Of a stretch of DNA of 64,000 bases, positions 16,487 through 25,408 are shown one piece after another. Below the pieces are notes generated by a model. That model did no database searches and was not told where the DNA came from. It saw only the letters and a list, made by a program, of their open reading frames with translations. Position 1 is the stretch's first letter, and the number at the start of each line of letters is the position of its first letter. A program made the position numbers and the translations under genes. The stretch is from an uncultured Arthrobacter sp. (GTDB taxonomy: Bacteria; Actinomycetota; Actinomycetes; Actinomycetales; Micrococcaceae): NCBI RefSeq assembly GCF_947495145.1, contig NZ_CANLXP010000004.1, positions 155,050 to 219,049 of the forward strand. Reading direction: 5' to 3'.

Positions 16487-17818
16487 TTGATGAACCACGA
16501 CGGCGCGCCGTTGGGCACCGTGGTCGCAGCTGACCCGCCAGCTGCAACAGATCCCTCCACTCTCCCGGAAACTGCAGCCGACACATCAGCGGAACGCCCT
16601 TGGCCACTGCATGTGCTTTCCGAGAAGTTGAAGGCCCACATCGAGCGTGCCCCTGCCGCCTGGGTTGAAGGGCAGGTCATTGAGCTCAACAAACGGGGAA
16701 CAATGTGCTTCGTCACCCTTCGCGATGTGGATGCCGAAATATCCCTCTCCCTGACCGTCTGGGGCACTGTGATGGATCGGCTGACCGTGCCTCTGGAACG
16801 CGGATCCCGCGTTGTGGCCCGTCTCAAGGCGGACTTCTGGGTCAAGACCGGGCGGCTGTCCATGCAGGCCTGGGATATCCGTCCGGTCGGCCTTGGCGAT
16901 CTGCTCGCCCGGATCGAGCGTCTTCGCCAGGCCCTGTCAGCTGAAGGGCTCTTCGCAGCACATCGAAAGCGTCCCCTCCCAGCGCTGCCGCATCGAATTG
17001 GGCTCATTACGGGACGTGATTCGGATGCTGAAAAGGACGTTCTGAAGAACGCCCGCCTGCGCTGGCCTGCGGTGGAGTTTGAAATACGAGAAGTCGCCGT
17101 GCAGGGTGTCAATGCCGTCTCGCAGATTCGTTCTGCGCTGTCGGAACTTGACCGGATGCCGGAGGTGGATGTCATCATCATCGCCCGCGGCGGGGGGTCC
17201 CTGGAGGATCTTCTTGCCTTCAGCAGCGAGGAACTCGTACGCGCCGTGTCTGCTGCCAGTACCCCCATCGTCAGCGCAATCGGTCACGAGGCTGACCACC
17301 CGCTGCTCGACGATGTGGCCGACCTCCGGGCCTCCACACCCACGGACGCTGCAAAGCGCGTTGTCCCCGACGTCACCGAGGAACAACAGCGCATCCGACA
17401 GGCGCGCGCACAGCTCTCCCGTTTCGTTGACCAGCTGATGTCGAGAGAAACTGAGCGGCTGGTACATCTGCGTTCCCGCCCGGTCCTCGCCCAACCCGCC
17501 GGCATGGTAACCGTCCGGCATGACGACCTTGTGCGGCTCCGCAACCGGAGCACCATGGCAATCGAAAGCGCACTGGCCCGAGAAACAGACCGGGTGTCCC
17601 ACCTACGGGCACATGTGAGGTCACTCTCGCCCCAGAACACCCTGGACCGCGGATACGCGGTGGTACAGAACGAGCTGGGTGAAGTAGTGAGGACCCCCGA
17701 CCAGGCGCCGCCGAATTCCCGGCTCGCCATCCGGGTTGCCGACGGAAAAATCAGCGCCCGCACCGAAACTCCTGCTGAGCCCCCCATCGATTCCCCCACC
17801 AGTAAGGACCAGAAATGA
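16487..17818 (+). CDS. xseA: exodeoxyribonuclease VII large subunit
   Basis: The product has about 443 residues. A proline/threonine-rich N-terminus of 30 residues precedes the OB fold (WPLHVLSEKLKAHIERAPAA onward), then the catalytic domain with GLITGRDSDAEKDVLKNA and IIIARGGGSLEDLLAFS, NTLDRGYAVVQ near the end. XseA with XseB degrades single-stranded DNA to oligonucleotides. GGGAGG at 16472-16477 is 9 bases before TTG 16487 and 12 before ATG 16490, so TTG is slightly favoured, a two-option difference of one codon. It overlaps xseB by four bases. Confidence 0.95.
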   Translation: MMNHDGAPLGTVVAADPPAATDPSTLPETAADTSAERPWPLHVLSEKLKAHIERAPAAWVEGQVIELNKRGTMCFVTLRDVDAEISLSLTVWGTVMDRLTVPLERGSRVVARLKADFWVKTGRLSMQAWDIRPVGLGDLLARIERLRQALSAEGLFAAHRKRPLPALPHRIGLITGRDSDAEKDVLKNARLRWPAVEFEIREVAVQGVNAVSQIRSALSELDRMPEVDVIIIARGGGSLEDLLAFSSEELVRAVSAASTPIVSAIGHEADHPLLDDVADLRASTPTDAAKRVVPDVTEEQQRIRQARAQLSRFVDQLMSRETERLVHLRSRPVLAQPAGMVTVRHDDLVRLRNRSTMAIESALARETDRVSHLRAHVRSLSPQNTLDRGYAVVQNELGEVVRTPDQAPPNSRLAIRVADGKISARTETPAEPPIDSPTSKDQK

Positions 17819-18069
17819 CCGAGAATGCCGCCAGGGCCACAGCAGCATCCACCGATGTGTCGGCACTGAGCTACGAAGACGCGCGCGAGCAGTTGGTGAA
17901 GGTGGTCAGCCAGCTCGAGGCGGGCGGTGTGAGCCTTGAGCAGTCACTAGCGTTATGGGAACGCGGTGAAGCCCTCGCCGACCACTGCGAACAATGGCTG
18001 GAGGGTGCGCGCAAACGCCTCGCAGCTGCGCGGGAGACGGCCGATCCCGAGAACGCAGCGCAGGGCTGA
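17815..18069 (+). CDS. xseB: exodeoxyribonuclease VII small subunit
   Basis: The 84-residue protein starts at an ATG overlapping the xseA stop (ATGA), a sign of translational coupling that fits the multi-XseB to one-XseA complex. It has the family core LSYEDAREQLVKVVSQLEAG, then LEQSLALWERGEALADHCE, which forms the helical hairpin that binds XseA. The C-terminus (ARETADPENAAQG) is unstructured. It converges on the polyphosphate kinase with a gap of only 3 bases, so no separate terminator is possible. Confidence 0.95.
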   Translation: MTENAARATAASTDVSALSYEDAREQLVKVVSQLEAGGVSLEQSLALWERGEALADHCEQWLEGARKRLAAARETADPENAAQG

Positions 18070-18072
18070 GTC

Positions 18073-18927
18073 TCAGGTTTCGGCCAGCTTCGCCTTCTCA
18101 GCGGCGACGTCAAAGGTGGCTTTAGGCCAACTGAGCTGCATCCCGGCCAGTGCATCGGTCAGCAATTGCTGGACAGCAATCCGGGCATACCACTTGCGGT
18201 CTGCGGGGAGGACAAACCAGGGGGCGTCAGCAGTACTCGTTCGTTCGATAGCGATCTGGTAGGCGTGCTGGTATTCCTCCCAGAGTGCGCGCTCGGCCAA
18301 GTCTCCCGGGTTGTACTTCCAGTGCTTGTCTCTGCGTTCCAGCCGCTCACCCAAACGCTTTTTCTGCTCCTCTTTACCCAGGTGCAGCATCACCTTGATG
18401 ATGCGGGTTCCCGATTCCACCAGGCCGGCCTCAAACTCCCGGATTTCCGCGTACCGATTGTCGAGGACGTCCGGCTCCGCAAGCTTGTGCACCCGGTGAA
18501 TGAGCACGTCCTCGTAGTGCGACCGGTCGAACACGCCGATGATCCCCGGCCCTGGAAGTTCCCTGCGGACGCGCCAGAGGAAGTGATGCTTTTTCTCTGC
18601 CGCGGTGGGCGCCTTGAAGGCATGATGCCGAACCCCCTGTGGATCCACAGCTCCGACGACGTGCCGCACAATTCCGCCCTTGCCGGCGGTATCCATGGCC
18701 TGCAGGATCAACAGCACGGAGATATCGCTGCCGAACCGGCTCTCAGCGAATAACTTCTCCTGAAGTTCAGACAACCCCTCCTTGCCAGCTTCGAGCCGCG
18801 CCTTCCCTGCCTGCTTTCCGCCGCTGAAACCCGGAGTAGAGGCGGTATCGATCCGGGCCAGATCAAGGTCCGGCTCAGCGAGCAGCGACTGGGTGGGAGA
18901 AACGTTGAAGTCAGGAACACGGTGCAT
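18073..18927 (-). CDS. polyphosphate kinase 2 family protein
   Basis: The 284-residue protein is a one-domain PPK2 with Walker A AMDTAGKGG, Walker B FDRSHYEDVL and lid motif RRDKHWKYNPGDL, all intact. The length and the lid sequence fit the class that phosphorylates AMP or nucleoside mono/diphosphates using polyphosphate. GGGAGG four bases before the ATG marks a strong ribosome site. It transfers phosphate in the cytosol and may recycle nucleotides when ATP is low. It neighbours the aminotransferase at 18964 upstream on the same strand (36-base gap), so they may be co-transcribed. Confidence 0.93.
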   Translation of the reverse strand: MHRVPDFNVSPTQSLLAEPDLDLARIDTASTPGFSGGKQAGKARLEAGKEGLSELQEKLFAESRFGSDISVLLILQAMDTAGKGGIVRHVVGAVDPQGVRHHAFKAPTAAEKKHHFLWRVRRELPGPGIIGVFDRSHYEDVLIHRVHKLAEPDVLDNRYAEIREFEAGLVESGTRIIKVMLHLGKEEQKKRLGERLERRDKHWKYNPGDLAERALWEEYQHAYQIAIERTSTADAPWFVLPADRKWYARIAVQQLLTDALAGMQLSWPKATFDVAAEKAKLAET

Positions 18928-18963
18928 GGAACCTCCCTCGTTGAGGCGCCGCTGTGGCGCAGC

Positions 18964-20181
18964 TCAGGGCTTGTAGGTGCTAAGGAATTCTGCGAGGCGT
19001 CCTATCGCGTCTTCGATGTCTTCCACGTTGGGCAGTGTGACCATGCGGAAGTGATCCGGGTTGATCCAGTTGAATGCCGTACCGTGCGAAATAAGGATCT
19101 TCTGCTGTTTGAGCAGGTCAAGCGCAAACTGCTCGTCACTCTTGATCGGATACACCTCGGGATCAAGCTTCGGGAACAGATACAGCGCACCCTGCGCCAG
19201 TTCGCAGGAAACGCCCGGGATGGCGTTGAGCAGCTCATATGCCTTGTCCCGCTGCTGGCGAAGACGACCACCGGGCAGAATGAGGTCGTTGATGCTCTGA
19301 TAGCCGCCGAGGGCGGTCTGGATGGCATGCTGCGCCGGAACGTTGGCACACAGCCGCATGTTGGCGAGCAGGTTGATGCCCTCAATGTAGTCAGCAGCTC
19401 GGTGCTTCGGGCCGGAGATAGCCATCCAGCCGCTCCGGAAACCAGCGATGCGGTATGCCTTCGACAGGCCGCTGAAAGTCAGGCAGAGGACATCCTCACC
19501 GGTGACTGAGGCAGCGTTCACGTGTACGGCGTCGTCGTACAGGATCTTCTCGTAGATTTCGTCCGCGAAAATGATGAGGTCATGGCGGCGCGCAAGATCC
19601 ACGATCTGTTGGATCACGGAGCGGGGGTAGACGGCGCCCGTGGGATTGTTTGGGTTGATCAGCACGATCCCGCGCGTCTGCGGGGTGATCTTCGACTCGA
19701 GGTCCTCGACATCCGGCCACCAGGATTTACTCTCGTCGCACAGGTAGTGGACAGCCGTTCCGCCCGCCAGGCTGACCGAAGCGGTCCACAGCGGATAATC
19801 CGGAGTGGGCACCAGCACTTCTTCACCGTTGTTCAGCAGGGCCTGCAGAGAAAGCGTGATGAGCTCACTGACACCGTTGCCGAGGTAGACGTCGTCGACG
19901 TCGATGTTCTGGATGCCCCTGCCCTGGTAGTACTGGACCACTGCCGTTCGGGCCGAGAAGATGCCGCGTGAATCGCTGTAACCCTGCGCGGTCGGTAGGT
20001 TCCGGATCATGTCGACGAGGATCGCATCGGGCGCCTCAAAGCCGAAGGGCGCTGGATTGCCGATGTTCAGCTTGAGGATCCGGTGGCCTTCCGCCTCCAT
20101 GATCTTGGCGTGCTCAAGCAGCGGCCCCCTGATGTCGTAGAGGACGTTGTGCAGCTTGTTGGATTGCTTGAATTCGGCCAT
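18964..20181 (-). CDS. alaA: PLP-dependent aminotransferase, alanine transaminase AlaA-like
   Basis: From ATG 20181 the product is 405 residues, equal to the AlaA/AlaT family length; the open frame to 20229 adds an unlikely 16 residues. It shows the fold-type I core: NIGNPAPFGFEAP, YSDSRGIFSARTAVVQYY, LINPNNPTGAVY, the PLP lysine in SGLSKAYRIAGFRSGW, and C-terminal HFRMVTLPN. Such enzymes convert pyruvate plus glutamate to alanine plus 2-oxoglutarate. No clear Shine-Dalgarno is visible. The specific substrate assignment follows the family, not a decisive residue. Confidence 0.88.
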   Translation of the reverse strand: MAEFKQSNKLHNVLYDIRGPLLEHAKIMEAEGHRILKLNIGNPAPFGFEAPDAILVDMIRNLPTAQGYSDSRGIFSARTAVVQYYQGRGIQNIDVDDVYLGNGVSELITLSLQALLNNGEEVLVPTPDYPLWTASVSLAGGTAVHYLCDESKSWWPDVEDLESKITPQTRGIVLINPNNPTGAVYPRSVIQQIVDLARRHDLIIFADEIYEKILYDDAVHVNAASVTGEDVLCLTFSGLSKAYRIAGFRSGWMAISGPKHRAADYIEGINLLANMRLCANVPAQHAIQTALGGYQSINDLILPGGRLRQQRDKAYELLNAIPGVSCELAQGALYLFPKLDPEVYPIKSDEQFALDLLKQQKILISHGTAFNWINPDHFRMVTLPNVEDIEDAIGRLAEFLSTYKP

Positions 20182-20260
20182 TAACAAAGAATGCCATAGC
20201 CCGGGCCCACCCCCTCGCATTGTGATCAAGGGAACTGGGCAGGCCCGGGGCGAGGTGGAG

Positions 20261-21232
20261 TTACTCGCCGGCGAGACCGTTCTCGGCGAGCCAGTCTGCC
20301 GCGGCGTCTGCTGGGTTGCGCTTGTCGTCGCCGCTCACTTCGCGGTTGAGGTCGATGAGGTCTTCCGTGGTGAGCATGCTGGAGACTTCATTGAGAACCG
20401 ATTGTGCCTCTTCGCCGACTGTGTCCAGGTTCACCAGCGGCAATACCTGCTGGGCGATGAAGTTGTTGGCCGGGTCCTCGAGCACAACCAGGTCATTGTC
20501 GGCAATGGACGGGGTGGTGGTGTAGATGTCAGCGACTTGGATGGTGTCGTTCAGCAGCGCTTCCAGCGTCACTGCACCGCCGCCGTCGTTAATAGCTTCG
20601 AAGGACTCCGGGACACAGCCGTAGTTTTCCTCCAGGCCGGGCAGTCCGTAGGCGCGCTCGGAGAACGTGCTCGGCGCACCGATGACCAGTTCGTCACACA
20701 CCTCGGCCATGTCCTCGATCGAGGTCAGCCCGTACTCCTCAGCCGTAGCAGCCGTGACCACCATGGCGTCCTTGTTCTCCGCTTCGGCTGGTTCAAGGAC
20801 GCCAAGGTTCATATCCGGCGTCTCAGCTTCCAGGGCCTCAGGAAGCGCCGTCATGATGTCCTCCGCGGATTCGGCGGTTGCCTCGGCATCCAGGAAGAGC
20901 AGCAGGTTACCGCTGTAGTCGGGGATGATGTCGACTGAGCCATCGACGAGCGCCTGATAGTAGATCTCGCGCGACCCGATGTTGAGCTGGGTGTCAGCCT
21001 CAATACCCGCAGCGTTGAGCGCGCCGGCATAAATTTCGGCGATGATCTGGCTCTCCGGGAAGTCGGCGGAGCCAACAGTCAGCGGCCCGCTGCTGCCCTC
21101 CGCGCCTTCGCTCTCCGTTCCACCCTGCGGATCCGAATTCACTCCGCAGGCCGTCATGGCGAGCGCCGCGGCCAACCCAGCGGTCAGGCCGAGCAGGCTG
21201 CGGCGCACGCCGCGCGTGGTTGTTCTGATCAT
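20261..21232 (-). CDS. osmoprotectant (betaine/choline-type) ABC substrate-binding lipoprotein
   Basis: From ATG 21232 the product is 323 residues; the reading frame continues to 22048 but AAGGAGGAAC before 21232 and the lipoprotein signal (RRSLLGLTAGLAAALAMTAC, Cys29) fix the start. The mature part is the OpuAC/OsmX type: TVGSADFPESQIIAEIYAGA, LVDGSVDIIPDYSGNLL and YGLTSIEDMAEVCDEL. It delivers quaternary amines to the permeases encoded upstream. The start overlaps the previous permease stop (ATGA). As last gene of the four-gene operon it has its own strong ribosome site. Confidence 0.93.
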   Translation of the reverse strand: MIRTTTRGVRRSLLGLTAGLAAALAMTACGVNSDPQGGTESEGAEGSSGPLTVGSADFPESQIIAEIYAGALNAAGIEADTQLNIGSREIYYQALVDGSVDIIPDYSGNLLLFLDAEATAESAEDIMTALPEALEAETPDMNLGVLEPAEAENKDAMVVTAATAEEYGLTSIEDMAEVCDELVIGAPSTFSERAYGLPGLEENYGCVPESFEAINDGGGAVTLEALLNDTIQVADIYTTTPSIADNDLVVLEDPANNFIAQQVLPLVNLDTVGEEAQSVLNEVSSMLTTEDLIDLNREVSGDDKRNPADAAADWLAENGLAGE

Positions 21233-21978
21233 GGTGTTCCTCCTTGTGGAACGACGTGGGCTTCCTGCCCACCGGTCTTTGACGGTTCCGCCGGTACGCG
21301 GGATGCCCGCAGGCCCGGCGATACAGCGAATCGTTGAAGCAGTGCCATGAAGCCGTCGACAGCGATGGCGACGACGGCGATCACCACGGCACCGCCGAAA
21401 AGGCGCCCGTTGTCCCGGAGTTGGGTGCCCTCGATGAGGAACACTCCCAGCCCGCCCAGGTTTATGAAGGCGACGACGGCGGCGGTCGCGACCACCTGTA
21501 GGACTGCTGCACGGAAGCCGCCGAGAATAACCTGCAGTCCGTTGGGCACTTCGACCCGGAACAGCACCTGCAATTCGGTCATGCCCATGCTCCGGGCGGC
21601 ATCCACCACCGCGGGGTTCACTGAGGAGATACCGGCGTACACGCCCGCGAGAATGGGCGGAACGGCCAGGAGAACCAGTGCCCAGATCGGCGGCATCAGC
21701 CCCAGCCCCGCCAGCAGGACAAACAGAATCAGGACGCCGAGGGTGGGGAGGGCACGCAAGATGCCCACACCGGAGACGATGATCACGCGTCCTTTTCCCG
21801 TGTGCCCGACAATGAGGCCGACAGGAACGGCAATCGCCGCGGCGATCAGGATGGTGAGCGCGGTGTACCCGAGGTGCTCGACGATCCGGACCGGGATGCC
21901 ATCGGGCCCGCTCCAGTTCGGGCCGAAGGTGAGCCACTCGAACATCTGGACCAGGAGGTTGCTGCTCGAGTAATCCAT
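21229..21978 (-). CDS. osmoprotectant ABC transporter permease (second)
   Basis: The 249-residue protein has six hydrophobic helices and the binding-protein-dependent permease loop ARSMGMTELQVLFRVEVPNGL. It begins in an external or amphipathic stretch (MDYSSSNLLVQMFEWLTF) and ends with a polar tail rich in Pro, Gln and Gly. Its ATG overlaps the upstream permease stop by one base (TGATG), and its stop overlaps the binding-protein start by four, so the three are translationally coupled. With the other permease it forms a heterodimer like OpuCB/OpuCD. Confidence 0.92.
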   Translation of the reverse strand: MDYSSSNLLVQMFEWLTFGPNWSGPDGIPVRIVEHLGYTALTILIAAAIAVPVGLIVGHTGKGRVIIVSGVGILRALPTLGVLILFVLLAGLGLMPPIWALVLLAVPPILAGVYAGISSVNPAVVDAARSMGMTELQVLFRVEVPNGLQVILGGFRAAVLQVVATAAVVAFINLGGLGVFLIEGTQLRDNGRLFGGAVVIAVVAIAVDGFMALLQRFAVSPGLRASRVPAEPSKTGGQEAHVVPQGGTP

Positions 21979-22700
21979 CAGTAGACACCTCCGGCCCGTG
22001 CGGCATCAGCGGAAAGATTTGCCTCCCGGGTAACAGCCATGGGATCAATGGGCTTTTCCGTGACCTTCGCCGCCCGCGCCCACGGCGTGAGCACTTTTTC
22101 GAGAACCACGAGCAGCAGGTCCATCACGAGTGCGAGGATCAGGGTCACGACAATCCCGATCACGATCTCGGTCGGGAAGGACCGGAACAGCCCGTCCGTG
22201 AACAGGGTGCCGAGGCTTGGAATTCCGATGAGCGCACCCACGCTCACCAGTGAAATATTCGTGACCGAGATGACCCTCAGGCCGGCGAACAGCACGGGGA
22301 TGGACAGCGGCAGGTCCACGGTGAGGAAGCGGCGCAGCGGCGTGAAGCCCATCGCGACCGCAGCCTGTCGGACGCCGTCGTCGATTGAGTTGAGCGCATC
22401 CAGGGTTGAGCGGATAAGAAGCGCTACGGCGTAGATGGTCAGCGCCACGATCACGTTCGCCATGTCGAGCACCTGGGTGCCCAGAATCAGCGGTAGAAGA
22501 ACGAACATCGCCAGGGACGGCACGGTGTACAGCAGTGCGGAGGTCGTGAGGATCACCCCTCCCAGCGGCTTGTTCAGCCGGGCAAGCTGCGCCACGGGGA
22601 TGGCGATAACGACGCCGAACACCAGCGGAAGGATTGCCTGCACGAGGTGGTAACCGGTCAGTTCCGCGATGTACGAAAAGTTGTCTATGAACCACTCCAT
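21978..22700 (-). CDS. osmoprotectant ABC transporter permease (first)
   Basis: The 240-residue permease starts 1 base after the ATPase stop and has five to six helices, starting AELTGYHLVQAILPLVFGVV. The ATPase-contact loop reads VRQAAVAMGFTPLRRFLTVDLP, close to OpuCB/ProW. The C-terminal 35 residues (TEKPIDPMAVTREANLSADA) are cytoplasmic and polar. It acts with the second permease as the membrane channel for betaine-like solutes, used against osmotic stress. Close spacing shows it belongs to the ATPase transcript. Confidence 0.92.
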   Translation of the reverse strand: MEWFIDNFSYIAELTGYHLVQAILPLVFGVVIAIPVAQLARLNKPLGGVILTTSALLYTVPSLAMFVLLPLILGTQVLDMANVIVALTIYAVALLIRSTLDALNSIDDGVRQAAVAMGFTPLRRFLTVDLPLSIPVLFAGLRVISVTNISLVSVGALIGIPSLGTLFTDGLFRSFPTEIVIGIVVTLILALVMDLLLVVLEKVLTPWARAAKVTEKPIDPMAVTREANLSADAARAGGVY

Positions 22701-22701
22701 G

Positions 22702-23871
22702 TCAGACCGCCGTATTGTGATCGGCGCGGCCGCGGTTCAGGCGTGCCTCCTCGATGAGTTCAAGCACCTCCGCGGCCTGGACTACCCCGAGCACCCTGCC
22801 GCGCTCATCCACCGTTACGCCCAGGCCGGACGGCGCGGACAATGCGGCGTCAAGGGCACGGCGCAGCGAATCGCCACGGCGGTACAGCGAACCGCCGGGC
22901 ACGACGTCGGCACCTGAGCGGATGCTGTGCCGCTTGGCCTGCGGCACCCAGCCCTGCGGACGTCCGTCGTCGTCAACCGCCAGTGTCCAGGAGGAATCTA
23001 CAGTCACGTCCTGATCGGCGAGCCTGCTCACCCTGACCGTCTCGATGGGGTGGACGGTAACACCGTCACCGGTCTGGAAGGACAGCCGGCGGAAGCCGCG
23101 GTCCCTGCCGACGAAGCTTGCCACGAAGTCGTCCACGGGTGCGCGCAGAATCTCCTCGGGGGCCGCGTACTGGGCGAGGCGGCCTCCCGTGGCAAAAACC
23201 GCCACCTTGTCGCCGAGGATCGTGGCCTCATCGATGTCGTGGGTGACGAAGACGATGGTCTTTGCCAGATCACGCTGCAGGCGCAGCAACTCTTCCTGGA
23301 GTTCCTGGCGGACCACCGGGTCGACGGCGCTGAACGGCTCATCCATCAGCAGGATCGGCGGGTCTGCGGCGAGGGCGCGCGCCACACCGACGCGCTGCTG
23401 CTGGCCGCCGGACAGCTGGCCCGGGTACCGCTTGCCGAGTACTGAAGCGAGCCCGACGACGTCGAGCAGCTCTGCTGCCCGCTTCCGTGCAGTTGACCGC
23501 GGCACCCCATTCAGTCTCGGTACCGTCATGATGTTGTCGAGCACAGTGCGGTGCGGCAGCAGACCCGAAGACTGCATGACGTACCCCATGGACCGGCGCA
23601 ACTCGGAGGCGCGCTGCCGACCGATGTCCCGGCCGTCGACGACGATGGAACCGGACGTGGGCTCCACCATGCGGTTGATCATGCGCAGTGACGTGGTCTT
23701 GCCGCAGCCTGAAGGGCCCACGAGGACGGTGATGGTTCCCCGCTCGATGTCCATAGTGAGATTCTCGACGGCCGGGGCCGCGCCTCCGTAGCGCTTGGAC
23801 ACGTTGCGGAACCGAATCATTGCAGTGGAGCCGGAGCTGCCCTCGCCGGGGTCTGGAGTTTCGCCAGTCAT
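22702..23871 (-). CDS. osmoprotectant ABC transporter ATP-binding protein with CBS domains
   Basis: From ATG 23871 the product is 389 residues; AAAGGGA 9 bases upstream favours it over the frame-open start at 23937. The ABC domain has Walker A VGPSGCGKTTSLRMINRM, signature LSGGQQQRVGVARALA, Walker B ILLMDEPFSAVDP and H-loop FVTHDIDEA. The C-terminal 140 residues resemble the paired CBS domains of OpuCA/ProV, which sense ionic strength and set transporter activity. It is first in the operon followed by two permeases and the binding protein. The 232-base gap after its start region toward rsgA holds no gene I can support. Confidence 0.94.
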   Translation of the reverse strand: MTGETPDPGEGSSGSTAMIRFRNVSKRYGGAAPAVENLTMDIERGTITVLVGPSGCGKTTSLRMINRMVEPTSGSIVVDGRDIGRQRASELRRSMGYVMQSSGLLPHRTVLDNIMTVPRLNGVPRSTARKRAAELLDVVGLASVLGKRYPGQLSGGQQQRVGVARALAADPPILLMDEPFSAVDPVVRQELQEELLRLQRDLAKTIVFVTHDIDEATILGDKVAVFATGGRLAQYAAPEEILRAPVDDFVASFVGRDRGFRRLSFQTGDGVTVHPIETVRVSRLADQDVTVDSSWTLAVDDDGRPQGWVPQAKRHSIRSGADVVPGGSLYRRGDSLRRALDAALSAPSGLGVTVDERGRVLGVVQAAEVLELIEEARLNRGRADHNTAV

Positions 23872-24103
23872 GAAGCTATCCCTTTCATCGACGTCAGGCC
23901 CGGCCCGTGCCGCTCCCAAGCGATTCCACGCACCCACGACCCGCGGAAAGACGTTGGGCGGGGCATCATCTTGTTGAGTCTAGCTAGGCGTTCGTACCGC
24001 ACAAGCGCTTGTATGGCCCATCCGGAGACTTTGTTTCGAATCGGCAGCACGGAACCGGTTCCCTCTTGATGAGCGGTGTTGTAAGTCACCAACACCGCGT
24101 TTC

Positions 24104-25201
24104 TCACCCCTCCGCGAAACGGTTTCGATAGTCCTTCGCCTTGGCCGCCTCTTTCGCCACCCGATGAAACGACTTGCCGTGGCGGCGTTGCTCCACGACG
24201 CTCTGACGACGGTGGAGGCTGGCAAGTTCCCGCTGCATCTTTTGGTAACTGAGCCAGCGGCGCTCCTCCAGGGCACCTCCGTCCATAGCCGCCTGGACAG
24301 CGCACCCGGGTTCGGCATTATGGGCGCAATCGTTGAAGCGGCAGTGTGGAAAAAGCTCCTCGATATCCCCGAACACCGCCTCGAGACCGTCCTCCGCATC
24401 CCATAGAGCAAATCCCCGGACGCCCGGCGTATCCATGAGCACCGAGCCGGATCCAAGCGGAATGAGTTCGCGTGCCGTTGTTGTGTGCCGTCCCTTGCCG
24501 TCCCCCGCGCGCACCTGTCCCGTGTCCTGGACGTCGGTCTCGGCGAGCGCGTTGATCAGAGTCGATTTGCCGGCCCCGGACGGCCCGATCAGCGCCAGCG
24601 TGTTTCCGGCACCGATCCGCTCGTGCAGTGCATCTAGGCCGTCTCCGGCCTCGGCGGAGGTTGTGAAAACCTCCACGCCGCGGGCACGTTCGATGGTCTG
24701 GGCAACCACTTCATCGAACCGGCTGCTGAGGTCGGCTTTGGTCAGGATGATGATCGGGACTGCCCCCGAGTCCCATGCCGCGACAAGGGTTCGTTCGAGC
24801 CGGTTGGCCGACAGCGGACGGTCGATGGGCACCACCACGCCCACGAGGTCGAGGTTGGCGCCCAGGACCTGCGCCTCGGACAGCGGATCATGCGCCCGCT
24901 TCCGCTGCAGGGTGGCGTAGCGCGGAAGGATGCCGACGACTACGGGTGGCGAGGCGCCGTCGTCGTTGTTGCGTGCCAGCGCCACCCAGTCCCCGGTGAC
25001 CACGCTGCCGTCGGTTTCCACGTGCAGCGGCCCGTGATGCGTCATCAGCAGGACGCGCCCCCGGTCGGCGCGGACCGCTCGGGCCGGCTCAATGGCCGGA
25101 AGTTCAGTTGGAGATTCAGCTGAAGAGATCGCGGAGGGGAAAGATAGAAGGAACAGACCACGGATGCGGTCGGTGAAGCCGTATTCGGCAAGAGTGTTCA
25201 A
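24104..25201 (-). CDS. rsgA: ribosome small subunit-dependent GTPase A
   Basis: The 365-residue protein has an OB-like N-terminal region, the circularly permuted GTPase order typical of RsgA (TKAD, then P-loop GPSGAGKSTLINAL, then DTPGVRGFALWD) and a zinc knuckle HCRFNDCAHNAEPGCAV near residue 300. RsgA helps 30S subunit maturation. The start is TTG 25201, with AAAGGA six bases upstream; no ATG exists earlier in frame. A 30-codon ORF with a much stronger ribosome site ends 43 bases upstream. The C-terminus is basic (KSFHRVAKEAAKAKDYRNRF), suited to rRNA contact. Confidence 0.94.
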   Translation of the reverse strand: MNTLAEYGFTDRIRGLFLLSFPSAISSAESPTELPAIEPARAVRADRGRVLLMTHHGPLHVETDGSVVTGDWVALARNNDDGASPPVVVGILPRYATLQRKRAHDPLSEAQVLGANLDLVGVVVPIDRPLSANRLERTLVAAWDSGAVPIIILTKADLSSRFDEVVAQTIERARGVEVFTTSAEAGDGLDALHERIGAGNTLALIGPSGAGKSTLINALAETDVQDTGQVRAGDGKGRHTTTARELIPLGSGSVLMDTPGVRGFALWDAEDGLEAVFGDIEELFPHCRFNDCAHNAEPGCAVQAAMDGGALEERRWLSYQKMQRELASLHRRQSVVEQRRHGKSFHRVAKEAAKAKDYRNRFAEG

Positions 25202-25244
25202 GGGAAGTCCTTTGGAAGGGCCTCCACCCGTTGCAGGGAACGAG

Positions 25245-25337
25245 TCAGTGCGAATGCAGGTGGGAGGCGGGGGCTACGAATTGGATCGTTGGTAGTGCCT
25301 TTACAGGGCGAAATACAGCAACAGAGACCGTGTTCAT
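25245..25337 (-). CDS. 30-residue leader ORF upstream of rsgA
   Basis: ATG 25337 to TGA 25245 encodes 30 residues, starting MNTVSVAVFRPVKALPTIQF and ending PASHLHSH. GGGAGGTGA lies six bases before the ATG, one of the best ribosome sites in the window, whereas rsgA itself starts at TTG. The stop is 43 bases before the rsgA start on the same strand. No membrane segment or known family is seen. It may be a regulatory leader or a small protein; the sequence supports translation but not function. Confidence 0.6.
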   Translation of the reverse strand: MNTVSVAVFRPVKALPTIQFVAPASHLHSH

Positions 25338-25408
25338 AACGTCACCTCCCTCAGCGCCGATGGCGAGTCGATTGAGTTCCCGGTGGTCCGAGGACTGACA
25401 GAAGAGTT

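Noticed and set aside
16132..17268. 378-residue minus-strand frame through the tandem repeats and xseA
   Set aside because: Antisense to xseA; repeated peptide segments come only from the 22-bp DNA repeats.
20261..22048. N-terminal extension of the osmoprotectant binding protein to 595 residues
   Set aside because: The upstream frame overlaps a definite permease gene; a strong ribosome site and lipoprotein signal fix the start at 21232.
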